This document shows positions 1 through 9,081 of a stretch of 64,000 nt of DNA, in pieces. Both the position numbers and the translations under genes were made by a program. The notes under the pieces are model-generated. The model was given only the letters and a program-made list of their open reading frames with translations. It ran no database searches and had not been told where the DNA came from. Positions within the stretch are counted from its first letter, which is position 1. Every line of letters begins with the position of its first letter. The stretch is taken from contig NJBM01000025.1 of NCBI GenBank assembly GCA_005223045.1, forward strand, positions 1 through 64,000. Direction: 5' to 3'. The stretch comes from Planctomycetes bacterium B3_Pla (lineage in GTDB: Bacteria; Planctomycetota; Phycisphaerae; Sedimentisphaerales; Anaerobacaceae).

Positions 1-691
<691 letters not shown>

Positions 692-904
692 ATATCAATC
701 TTTGATTGAACATGGCTATAAAAAAATCGCCTATTGCGCGCTCATATTCACAAACTCTTCGCCTCGGCAGGCGAAAAGCTCGTTCGGAATTATATTGTAT
801 AATCCCACGCATCTGCATATTAACTTGTAAAAGAACATACTCGTATTTCGTATCTCGTCGCTCGTATCTCGAAAACGATTCACGAACGACGCTTCACGCA
901 TAAA

Positions 905-977
905 TGGAGACGATCGGGCTCGAACCGACAACCTCCGGCTTGCAAAGCCGGCGCTCTCCCAGTTGAGCTACGTCCCC
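905..977 (-). tRNA. tRNA-Ala (TGC)
   Basis: A complete 73-nt cloverleaf reads on the minus strand. The acceptor GGGGACG pairs with CGTCTCC and includes the G3-U70 wobble pair that identifies alanine tRNAs. The anticodon stem-loop is CCGGCTTTGCAAGCCGG with anticodon TGC, and the T arm carries GGTTCGAGCC. It lies between tRNA-Ile and 23S, the usual spacer position in a bacterial rRNA operon. No CCA is encoded. Confidence 0.97.
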
Positions 978-1126
978 GGAACCCAACTCAATTGATTATT
1001 GATAAATGATTATTGACTATTTATCAATTAACCCAATTGCATCAGGCCCGGACGGAAGAACTTTTATCGTTCGCTCGAATCCAACATCCGTCCGTTACAA
1101 TAATCAATAGTAAATAATCAATTGAA

Positions 1127-1200
<74 letters not shown>

Positions 1201-1308
1201 AAGCAATTTTCGATTTCCGATTTTCGATTGACGACTTTAACCATGAAATCGCAAATTGGCAATCGTAAACCGACAATCCAATTCGGCTCGCCTTTATAAC
1301 TATATACT

Positions 1309-1320
1309 TAAAAAAGAGCA
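1309..1320 (-). promoter_or_regulatory. boxA-like antitermination site in the 23S operon leader
   Basis: The minus strand reads TGCTCTTTTTTA, close to the bacterial rRNA boxA consensus TGCTCTTTAACA. It lies immediately after a GC-rich hairpin with a U-run (1323-1353) and about 110 nt before tRNA-Ile. The order hairpin then boxA matches the boxB-boxA order of rRNA leaders bound by NusB/NusE. The identity rests on sequence similarity and position only. Confidence 0.5.
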
Positions 1321-1322
1321 AC

Positions 1323-1353
1323 AAAAAAAACCGCTGCTCGAAACTGCCAGCGG
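1323..1353 (-). terminator. Hairpin plus U-run: intrinsic terminator or boxB of the rRNA leader
   Basis: On the minus strand CCGCTG and CAGCGG form a 6-bp stem around an 11-nt loop, followed directly by eight T. That is the shape of a Rho-independent terminator, and it would stop transcripts coming from the kinase gene. It also lies between a good promoter (1488-1516) and tRNA-Ile, directly in front of a boxA-like sequence, so it could be the boxB part of an antitermination site. Both roles are possible. Confidence 0.55.
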
Positions 1354-1487
1354 CTAACAACACGGACACCAACGATTGCCCGTAAGCAGTTCAGAGCAAA
1401 ATAAACGTTCTCAAAATCTCTTTCAAAACCCTAACCTTTTCCTTTCCAATTGGTCTTATATAATCACCAGACCATGCCTAAAACTTA

Positions 1488-1516
1488 AGTTTATTACGCC
1501 ATCGACATCCCGTCAA
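1488..1516 (-). promoter_or_regulatory. Promoter candidate for the tRNA-Ile / tRNA-Ala / 23S operon
   Basis: The minus strand carries TTGACG (1516-1511), a 17-nt spacer and TAAACT (1493-1488), close to sigma-70 consensus. Transcription would start near 1481 and run through the hairpin/boxA leader into tRNA-Ile. The surrounding intergenic stretch (1354-1694) has no gene on either strand that I can support; the rest of it is AT-rich. Confidence 0.5.
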
Positions 1517-1694
1517 CCTTATTTTTAATATTTTTTTCAAATTTTTCTCGCCTCCCACCTTTTTACGCCGAATCGACGAAAAATGTTCGTGATCAGCCCA
1601 AAATCGAGTAATCACCTGCGTATCGCTCCTGCGTGGACTGTTTCACATGTGGCTTCACCCGCCGTAGGGTAACACCCATGGACGGGGACGAGTG

Positions 1695-4601
1695 CTATTC
1701 TGCTCCTTGCGGCACGAGGCGTTTCAGCTCGTCGAACCAATTGGTTACGACGTGTAGCTCTCTGACTTCTGAATCATCGTACTCTGGCTTAAGCATCAGA
1801 AATCGGCCATCGGGCGCAACATCGTAGGACAGATAAGGGACATTGTTATACGGACCCTCGAACAACACCCGGGGCGTCCCATGAGTGAACTCCTGTTCCG
1901 TTGAGATAGAGGCAACCATCCATTTGTCGCCGTTGCGGTAGAACAGCTTGTCGCCCTTTGGCGACCATACTGGCTCTTCCCCGAAATCGTCTGAAATCTG
2001 CCGCATCCAATCGTTGTCTGGATACGGCCGCACATAGACCTGAAACTTGCCGTCTTTGACAGAGGTGTAGGCGATCCACCGGCCGTCGGGTGAGAACGCC
2101 GGCGCCCATCCGTCAATCTCCGTGCCGGATATGAGCTTAGGTTCACGAGGACCTTCCAGCGCTAAGATACAAATGCCTCCTGGTTTGCCCTGTTGATGGA
2201 TGGCCAAGAATTCGCCGTTGGGCGACCAGGAATAGGGCACTGAGAGATCCTGGCTTGAGTTTGAGTAAAGCAACTCGGCCTCGCCACTGCCATCGCCGGA
2301 CTTCCAAAAGATAGACGATTTTTCTACCCCTTGCTCGTTGCGTAAGAACGTCACTCGCTTTCCGTCAGGCGTCCAGACCGGCGAAAGATTGTTTCCTTTC
2401 AAGGTCAGCCTGATAGATGTTCCCGTGGCGACATCATAGACATAAATATCTTGATTGCTCTTCGCCCCAACTACAATGGCCAGTTGCTTGCCGTCTGGCG
2501 ATAATTTGGGTGTGCCATAGATCTGTGCGCGCATGGGCAGCGGCGCCTCTATTGTTCCGTCCTGATTGACCCAATTCGGAATGGTCTTGGCGGTGTCGTC
2601 GCCCGGCACGTAAACCAACAAGCCATTGCTGGATATGGTGTACTGTACCGTGCCATAGGTTGAGTCCAACAAGACCTGCTCAAGGACAGGAACAGCGTCG
2701 CCGGTCTTCTTGAGAGTGGCCAGGTCAAACGGGACCGCTACCAGCACTCCTGCCCGAGCGTAAACGAGATGTCCGGTGGGAAGGTAACGCGCTTGGTAGC
2801 CGTCTTCAACCAGGACCTTTATCTCTCCCGTTTCCAGAGAGACAAGTTTGACGGTACTGCCCCTGGAAAAAAGTGCCCATTTCCCACCGGGCAGAATCTT
2901 TGGATTGCCATACGAGTTTTCCGCAAGCTGTTTAGTTCCAGCGATGAGGGGGGCCGTTGCCCCACTCGCGGCCGGCACTTGGGTGAGTTTCACTCCCTGA
3001 TCTTCCGCGAAGATGATCGTCCCGTCGGTGGTCCAACTGGCTCCACGCGGATTTCTGGCGTCACAGAGTGCGACGGAATCACCGCCCAAAAGCGAAACTT
3101 TCTTCAGTTTGTCCTTGGTAAAGAAGCCAACCCATCGACTATCGGGCGAAAAGAACGGGCAGAAGGCGCCTTCGGTGCCGGGAATTGGGTTGGCCTGGAA
3201 TTCATTCATCAAACGCACAAAGAGTTGGGTCGTCTCGCCAATATCAGCGACATACACAAGATGTGATCCATCGGGCGACAGGGCGATCGCAGGCTGGGCC
3301 CAACCCAGAGGGGTTGACCGGGAGAGCGCCAGCGTCTGACCCTCAGGGAGCGGAATGACCGAGCGCTGCGTGGGGCGCAGACCTCGCTCGGAAGGAGGAG
3401 CGGAACTCCTCAAAGCTATGCCGACAGCAATGGCTCCGACGACAAGTCCAGCCAAAGCACATACTACTCCCAGCCGCCGAAGCGCGGACCGCGAGTAACC
3501 TTCCGGTGCCCCGCTGAGTGGCGGTGCGTTTGCCGGCACATTCAGTGTCTCATTGATCTCAATGACCGCATCGCCGATATGTTGAAGACGCTGCCGGGCG
3601 TGCTTTTCTAAACAGCGGCGCAGCATGACCCTGATGTTCGCCGGGGTTTTCTGCGGCAGCGCCTGCCAATCGGGTTCACGCTCAAGGATGCGTGCCACCG
3701 TATCAGTCGCGGTCTCGCCCTCGAACGGAAGGTGGCCTGTCAGCATTTCGTACATGACGCAGCCGAACGACCAGATGTCGGTCCGGTGATCCGTTGGAGC
3801 ACCGCGTGCCTGCTCGGGACTCATGTATGCCGGCGTGCCGACTATCCGGCCGGGCTGGGTTATGGTGTTGTCGGCTTTTTCACCCTGAGTGGCGGATGCT
3901 TTGGCCAGACCGAAGTCCAGCACCTTGACTCTGCCTTCGGGCGTGATCTTGATATTGCTGGGCTTGAGGTCCCGGTGTGTTACTCCGTGCTCGTAAGCTC
4001 CCAGCAGAGCCTCAGCGACCTGCCGGCCGATTAAGAGGGCGTCTTCCAATTTTAAGGGTTTGTGTGCGATCCGTTCTGTCAGCGTCTGGCCCGGGATATA
4101 TTCAAGAACCAGGTAACCGGAGCCGGTATCCTGCTCAATTATATCGTGGATCACGGCAATGTTCGGGTGATTCAAAGAGGCCAGGAGTTTGGCCTCTCGC
4201 TTGAAACGCATCTGAGCGGTCGAGTCGGCCTGCAACTCAGCCGGCATACTCTTGATGGCTACCGAACGGTCGAGCTTGGTATCGCGAGCTAAGTAAACTA
4301 CCCCCATGCCGCCCCGGCCAATCACCTCTCCTATTTCAAAGCTCCCGATCTTCTGGCCTACAAGATCGGGACCGGCCGCTGTAACGTCAAAGTCATTCTC
4401 ATCAACCTGGACAAGAGAACTGAACAGAGTGTCGAGTTTCTTGAGCTTGCCTATTCTCTTTCTGATCCGATCCTCGAACTCGGGGTAACGTTTGACAAAT
4501 TCATCTATATCAGGCTCCCGGCCCTGCAACTGCGCATCGACAAATTGCTGCACCGCTTCTTCAAGGATACGATTCTGATTGTCGTCAATGGGTCCGGCCA
4601 T
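1695..4601 (-). CDS. Membrane Ser/Thr protein kinase with C-terminal TolB/PD40 propeller
   Basis: A 968-aa PknB-type kinase. The glycine loop GRGGMG lies at about residues 95-100, the ATP-binding lysine in VAIK is near K117, the catalytic HRDLKPSN is near 209-216, DFG is near 229-231, and APE appears as SPE near 261. A single membrane segment (about 377-397) follows. The roughly 550-residue C-terminal half has repeated 'SPDG' blades typical of WD40-like PD40/TolB beta propellers, probably periplasmic. The first 80 residues resemble the leader seen before planctomycete kinases. Its ATG overlaps the sigma factor stop (ATGA), so the two are translationally coupled. The arrangement suggests that the kinase signals to that ECF factor; targets cannot be read from the sequence. 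Confidence 0.93.
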   Translation of the reverse strand: MAGPIDDNQNRILEEAVQQFVDAQLQGREPDIDEFVKRYPEFEDRIRKRIGKLKKLDTLFSSLVQVDENDFDVTAAGPDLVGQKIGSFEIGEVIGRGGMGVVYLARDTKLDRSVAIKSMPAELQADSTAQMRFKREAKLLASLNHPNIAVIHDIIEQDTGSGYLVLEYIPGQTLTERIAHKPLKLEDALLIGRQVAEALLGAYEHGVTHRDLKPSNIKITPEGRVKVLDFGLAKASATQGEKADNTITQPGRIVGTPAYMSPEQARGAPTDHRTDIWSFGCVMYEMLTGHLPFEGETATDTVARILEREPDWQALPQKTPANIRVMLRRCLEKHARQRLQHIGDAVIEINETLNVPANAPPLSGAPEGYSRSALRRLGVVCALAGLVVGAIAVGIALRSSAPPSERGLRPTQRSVIPLPEGQTLALSRSTPLGWAQPAIALSPDGSHLVYVADIGETTQLFVRLMNEFQANPIPGTEGAFCPFFSPDSRWVGFFTKDKLKKVSLLGGDSVALCDARNPRGASWTTDGTIIFAEDQGVKLTQVPAASGATAPLIAGTKQLAENSYGNPKILPGGKWALFSRGSTVKLVSLETGEIKVLVEDGYQARYLPTGHLVYARAGVLVAVPFDLATLKKTGDAVPVLEQVLLDSTYGTVQYTISSNGLLVYVPGDDTAKTIPNWVNQDGTIEAPLPMRAQIYGTPKLSPDGKQLAIVVGAKSNQDIYVYDVATGTSIRLTLKGNNLSPVWTPDGKRVTFLRNEQGVEKSSIFWKSGDGSGEAELLYSNSSQDLSVPYSWSPNGEFLAIHQQGKPGGICILALEGPREPKLISGTEIDGWAPAFSPDGRWIAYTSVKDGKFQVYVRPYPDNDWMRQISDDFGEEPVWSPKGDKLFYRNGDKWMVASISTEQEFTHGTPRVLFEGPYNNVPYLSYDVAPDGRFLMLKPEYDDSEVRELHVVTNWFDELKRLVPQGAE

Positions 4602-5221
4602 CAGTCACTCTCAAAAACGCTGGTCAGCACAGCCATCGCACGAGAAACGAGCTTTCGCACCGCCTCGTCGCTCTTGCCGAGCTTGCCCGCTATCTCTTTG
4701 TAGGAAAGCCCCTCTATTTTTGTCAGAACTATAACTTCTTTGTACTCAGGTTTCAACTCATCCATTGCTTTGGCAAGCTCATCCAAATCTTCCTTTCTGG
4801 AGGCAATCACACTCGGCGTGGTCGCGTCGATTGGACCTTGAACACCGAAAAACCTGCCCCCGGTAGTTGGCCCATGGTTGTCAAGCCGGACCTCTTTGCG
4901 GATATCGCGCTTGTCCGCGTGCAATTTATCCACGTTGTCCCGAAGCCTGTTCTCAGCTATTGTTGATAACCACCGCAGGAAATCCCCCTCGTCCTTGTAT
5001 TTGAAGTCTCCTAAATCCCTCAAGGCCGAAACCAGAACATCCTGGACCAGATCCATGGATTCCAGCTTGGAGCGAAGCTGCCTGCCCATACGAAGCCGTA
5101 TTATCCAATGCACACGCTCGCCGTAAACGTTGCACAGTTGGTTTAGCGCAGAATCATTGCCGCCCTTTGCCAGGGCAACTAATTGCTGCGTTTTGTTGGC
5201 GAGACTATCTTTCAATAGCAA
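4601..5221 (-). CDS. ECF-family RNA polymerase sigma factor
   Basis: A 206-aa sigma-70 family protein. Region 2 includes MDLVQDVLVSAL and FLRWLSTIAENRLRDNVDK. Region 4 near the C terminus (ELKPEYKEVIVLTKIEGLSYKEIAGKLGKS, in shorter pieces) is a helix-turn-helix for -35 recognition. A TTG start at 5221 follows GGAGG by four bases, and a second TTG at 5215 has better spacing; there is no ATG. It overlaps the downstream kinase gene by one base. ECF factors paired with Ser/Thr kinases are characteristic of Planctomycetota. No anti-sigma gene is present, so the kinase may be the controlling partner (inference). Confidence 0.88.
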   Translation of the reverse strand: MLLKDSLANKTQQLVALAKGGNDSALNQLCNVYGERVHWIIRLRMGRQLRSKLESMDLVQDVLVSALRDLGDFKYKDEGDFLRWLSTIAENRLRDNVDKLHADKRDIRKEVRLDNHGPTTGGRFFGVQGPIDATTPSVIASRKEDLDELAKAMDELKPEYKEVIVLTKIEGLSYKEIAGKLGKSDEAVRKLVSRAMAVLTSVFESD

Positions 5222-5392
5222 CTAACCTCCACAAATCACAGGCCTTACGTAGATTTTACCAGTTTTTGAAAAAAGTTTCAACAAGATTGTCCGGTTGCTC
5301 CCTTTTTCCCGCTAATAAGGGTAGAGCCGACAAGGCCAAAAAGTGAAGTGAAAGAAAGTAAATAGAAACTAACAAATTTAAGGAGACTGAAA

Positions 5393-7165
5393 ATGAGTAC
5401 CAAAACAAATCGAAAAAAGTGTCTGATAGTAGTTGCGGCTTTTCTGTGCAGTACCGGCAGCAACGCAAAAGCGAGTTTTGCCTCCGGGACTCCCGTGAAT
5501 GTTGCAGTGGCTGTGGCTTCTCTGAGTCTGGCAGCGGCTGACACATGGACGGAGAAATCCCCTATGCCGACGGCGAGGTCCATTCTATCCGCCAGCACGG
5601 TGGATGGAAAGATCTATGCTATCGGGGGGGATGGGGGGAGTTCGGCCGTCGAAGAATACGACCCGGCGACCGATACATGGACAAAGAAAGCCTCCCTGCC
5701 AACGCCAAGACAGTGGTTATCCACCAGCGTGGTGAATGGAAAAATCTATGCCATTGGCGGTGACGCACGTGTCGGGGCGCCAAGTCTTTCGACGGTGGAA
5801 GAATACGACCCGGCGACGGATACCTGGACAGAGAAAGCTCCCATGCCGACAGCAAGGTTTACGCATTCCACCAGCGTCGTGGATGGGAAGATTTATGCGA
5901 TTGGAGGATTCTTCCGACCACCGGAACGGGTGACTTCGGACGTAGAAGCGTACGACCCGGCGACGGACACCTGGACAAAGAAGGCGCCCATGCCAACGGC
6001 AAGAGGTTTCTTAGCCACCAGTGTGGTGAATGGGAAGATTTATGCCATCGGAGGGGCGCGCGCTGCGGGGGGATCCCCTCTTTCGACGGTGGAAGAATAC
6101 GAACCGGTGACGGACACCTGGACAACCAAAGCCTCCATGCCAACGGCTAGAGTAACCTTCTTAGCCGCCAGCGCGGTGAATGGGATCATCTATGTCATTG
6201 GAGGCGCAAGTGGCGGTACAGATTTTTCGATAGTGGAAGCGTACGACCCGGCGACCGACACATGGACAGAGAAAGCGCCCATGCCAACGGCAAGAGGGTT
6301 CTTAGCCACCAGCGTAGTGGGTGGGAAGATTTACGCCATCGGGGGGAGATTCACCGGTCACGGCACAAGTGTTTCAACGGTGGAAGAATATGACACCGGA
6401 CTGACCGTCTCATCACCTGACTTTAACGGTGACGGCACCGTCGAGATGAAAGATCTCCTGAGACTTATCCAATCCTGGGACCAAAACGACCCAATGGTTG
6501 ACATAGCACCGCTGCCGTTTGGCGACGAAGTTGTGGATGCTTTGGATCTGGAGCTTTTGATGAGCTATTGGGGACAACCTGTTGACGATCCCACGCTGGT
6601 TGCACACTGGGCATTCGATGAGACAGAAGGCGAGATCGCCTACGACAGTGCCGGCCTGAACGATGCCTTTGTCGTCGGTGGGGCTTTATGGCAGCCGAGT
6701 GGCGGACAAGTTGACGGTGCGCTTGAGTTCGACGGCGTAGATGATTCGGCCATCGCCGGCCCTGCCCTGAACCCGGCAAACGCTCCGTTAAGCGTTTTCG
6801 CCTGGGTCAAAGGCGGTGCGCCGGGCCAGGCTGTCATATCCCAACAAGGCAGCGCAAATTGGCTCATGTTGGATGCCGAAGGTAAGTTGATGACGGAGCT
6901 TACGAGTCCCGGCCGATCTGCCGTTCCTTTGCTGTCTGAGACAGCCATCACTGACGGCCACTGGCACAGGATTGGTTTTGTCTGGGATGGTTTACTTAGA
7001 ACGCTCTACGTTGATGGCATTGCAGTAGCCGAAGACACACAGGATAGTCTGGAGAGTTCATCCAATGGGCTATACATCGGCACAGGCAAGGCTATGGCAG
7101 CCGGAACCTACTTCTCCGGCCTGATCGACGATGTTCGCATTTACAACCGAGTGGTAAGACCATGA
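5393..7165 (+). CDS. Secreted Kelch-repeat protein with dockerin-like and LamG domains (copy 1)
   Basis: 590 aa with a signal peptide (about residues 1-50). Six Kelch blades of the form 'PMPTAR...VVDGKIYAIGG...YDPATDTWT' should close one beta propeller. Two EF-hand-like dockerin segments follow (DFNGDGTVEMKDLL and FGDEVVDALDLEL), then a LamG/concanavalin-like domain ending in 'LIDDVRIYNRVVRP'. AAGGAG lies 8 bp before the ATG. It is the first of three tandem paralogues. Dockerin-like repeats suggest docking to a partner or cell surface, and LamG often binds carbohydrate. The role is inferred to be extracellular binding; no catalytic motif is visible. Confidence 0.88.
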   Translation: MSTKTNRKKCLIVVAAFLCSTGSNAKASFASGTPVNVAVAVASLSLAAADTWTEKSPMPTARSILSASTVDGKIYAIGGDGGSSAVEEYDPATDTWTKKASLPTPRQWLSTSVVNGKIYAIGGDARVGAPSLSTVEEYDPATDTWTEKAPMPTARFTHSTSVVDGKIYAIGGFFRPPERVTSDVEAYDPATDTWTKKAPMPTARGFLATSVVNGKIYAIGGARAAGGSPLSTVEEYEPVTDTWTTKASMPTARVTFLAASAVNGIIYVIGGASGGTDFSIVEAYDPATDTWTEKAPMPTARGFLATSVVGGKIYAIGGRFTGHGTSVSTVEEYDTGLTVSSPDFNGDGTVEMKDLLRLIQSWDQNDPMVDIAPLPFGDEVVDALDLELLMSYWGQPVDDPTLVAHWAFDETEGEIAYDSAGLNDAFVVGGALWQPSGGQVDGALEFDGVDDSAIAGPALNPANAPLSVFAWVKGGAPGQAVISQQGSANWLMLDAEGKLMTELTSPGRSAVPLLSETAITDGHWHRIGFVWDGLLRTLYVDGIAVAEDTQDSLESSSNGLYIGTGKAMAAGTYFSGLIDDVRIYNRVVRP

Positions 7166-7238
7166 AGAATCGAGACACCGGCGTATTAACTCAAATATTC
7201 TGTTATTTCACCCGTTCTCTGAAAGAAGGAACAAAACC

Positions 7239-9008
7239 ATGAAAACTCAAAAGACAACAAACGACAGGAAACAGAATTTCAATTGGATCTTAACGGGCTT
7301 GATACTCAGCGGACTGCTGGGCATGTCTTCCGTGAGCCTGGCACAGGGGGACGTTTGGACGGAGAAAGCTCCCATGCCGACGACAAGACTTGCTCTTGCC
7401 GGCAGCGTGGTAAACCGTAAGATTTACGCCATTGGGGGGCGAGCGGATGGTGCTTTGGTGACCGAATATGACCCGGCGACCGATACCTGGACAACCAAAA
7501 CCCGCATGCCAACCGCAAGATTCGGTCTTGCCACGAGCGTGGTGGATGGGAAGATCTATGCCATTGGGGGTTCGACAGGTCCGGGGACAACAAGTGCAAC
7601 ACGCGTTGCGACAGAAGAGTACGACCCGGCTACGGACATCTGGACAAAGAAAACCGCCATGCCTACGGGAAGATGGGCTCTTGCCGCCTGTGTAGTGGAT
7701 AGGAAAATCTATGCCATCGGAGGCGTGCCGGGAAACCCTTGGATAACTCATCTACGGACTGTTGAAGAGTACGATCCTCTAACAGACACCTGGACGAAGA
7801 AAGCCGACATGCCCACGGCAAGAGGTTTCTTGTCCGCCAGCGTAGTGGATGGAAAGATTTATGTTATCGGAGGGGCATTAGCTTCGAAGACAATGCTCTC
7901 CACAGTAGAAGTGTACGACCCGATAACAGATACATGGACAACTAAAACCCCCATGTCAACCGCCAGAAACGGTCTTGCCACCGCTGAGGTGGATGGGATC
8001 ATCTATGCCTTTGGCGGCGGAACTATGATACCATCGGGTGGTTTTTCAGTGGTAGAAGCGTACGACCCGGCGACGGACACCTGGACGACGAAAACCGACA
8101 TGCCAGCGCCAACATGCTGGCACTCCACCGGCGTGGTAGATGGGAGAATCTATGCCTTTGGGGGATCGGCAACGAGCCCCGAGCTACATCCTCCAGGATT
8201 TAGAACCGTGTATGAATATGAACCAACTCCCCTATTAGTCGTTGACTTTAACGGTGACGGAATTGTCGATAGTGCAGATATATGCATGATGGTCGAGCAT
8301 TGGCATACAGACGAGCCATTCTATGACATCGCCCCGGCACCTTTCGGAGACGGCATTGTAGATGTCCAGGACCTGATCATGCTTTCTGAGTATCTCACGA
8401 AGGAAGTGGATGACCCCACGCTCGCGGCACATTGGGCACTCGACGAAGCAGAAGGCGAGATCGCCTACGACAGTGCCGGCCTGAACGATGCTTTTGTCAT
8501 CGGTGGGGCTTTATGGCAGCCGAGTGGCGGACAAGTTGATGGTGCGCTTGAGTTGGATGGGGTAGACGATGCCATCATTGCTGGCTCTGTTCTTGATCCT
8601 GCTTATGGGCCCTTCAGTGTACTCGCCTGGATCAGCGGCGGTGCCGCAGGACAAACCGTCATCTCCGAACCAAGCGGGGCGGATTGGCTGTCCACGGATC
8701 CATTAGAAGGTTATTTGATGACAGAACTTACAAGTCCCGGCCGGTCCGGCGGCCCCTTGATGTCTCAGACAGTCATTGACGATGGCGAATGGCACCGCAT
8801 AAGCTTCGTGTGGGACGGTTCGAATAGAACACTCTACGTTGATGGCATCGTGGTAGCTGAAGACACACAGGATGGTTTAGAGGGATCATCTATCAACCGA
8901 ACTGTTAACGGCCTGTACATTGGCGCCGGCAAGGCTATGGTAGCCGGAACCTTCTTCTCCGGCCTGATCGACGATGTTCGCATTTACAACCGAGCGGTAA
9001 GACCATGA
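7239..9008 (+). CDS. Secreted Kelch-repeat protein with dockerin-like and LamG domains (copy 2)
   Basis: 589 aa with the same architecture as the preceding gene: signal peptide ending near 'SLAQG', six Kelch blades, a two-segment dockerin-like region (DFNGDGIVDSADICMM and FGDGIVDVQDLIML) and LamG. RBS AGGAAC precedes the ATG. The 73-bp gap before it is almost identical to the 73-bp gap after it, showing recent tandem duplication. Its dockerin region matches copy 3, but its LamG domain differs from those of copies 1 and 3 and has a small insert before 'NGLYIG', a mosaic pattern. Confidence 0.88.
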   Translation: MKTQKTTNDRKQNFNWILTGLILSGLLGMSSVSLAQGDVWTEKAPMPTTRLALAGSVVNRKIYAIGGRADGALVTEYDPATDTWTTKTRMPTARFGLATSVVDGKIYAIGGSTGPGTTSATRVATEEYDPATDIWTKKTAMPTGRWALAACVVDRKIYAIGGVPGNPWITHLRTVEEYDPLTDTWTKKADMPTARGFLSASVVDGKIYVIGGALASKTMLSTVEVYDPITDTWTTKTPMSTARNGLATAEVDGIIYAFGGGTMIPSGGFSVVEAYDPATDTWTTKTDMPAPTCWHSTGVVDGRIYAFGGSATSPELHPPGFRTVYEYEPTPLLVVDFNGDGIVDSADICMMVEHWHTDEPFYDIAPAPFGDGIVDVQDLIMLSEYLTKEVDDPTLAAHWALDEAEGEIAYDSAGLNDAFVIGGALWQPSGGQVDGALELDGVDDAIIAGSVLDPAYGPFSVLAWISGGAAGQTVISEPSGADWLSTDPLEGYLMTELTSPGRSGGPLMSQTVIDDGEWHRISFVWDGSNRTLYVDGIVVAEDTQDGLEGSSINRTVNGLYIGAGKAMVAGTFFSGLIDDVRIYNRAVRP

Positions 9009-9081
9009 AGAATCGAGACACCGGCGTATTAACTCAAATATTCTGTTATTCCACCCGTTCTCTGAAAGAAGGAACAAAACC

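Noticed and set aside
3013-3339. Plus-strand ORFs over the kinase, Nar/Nxr and sigma-fusion genes
   Set aside because: They mirror strong minus-strand genes with recognised domains and have no domain of their own.
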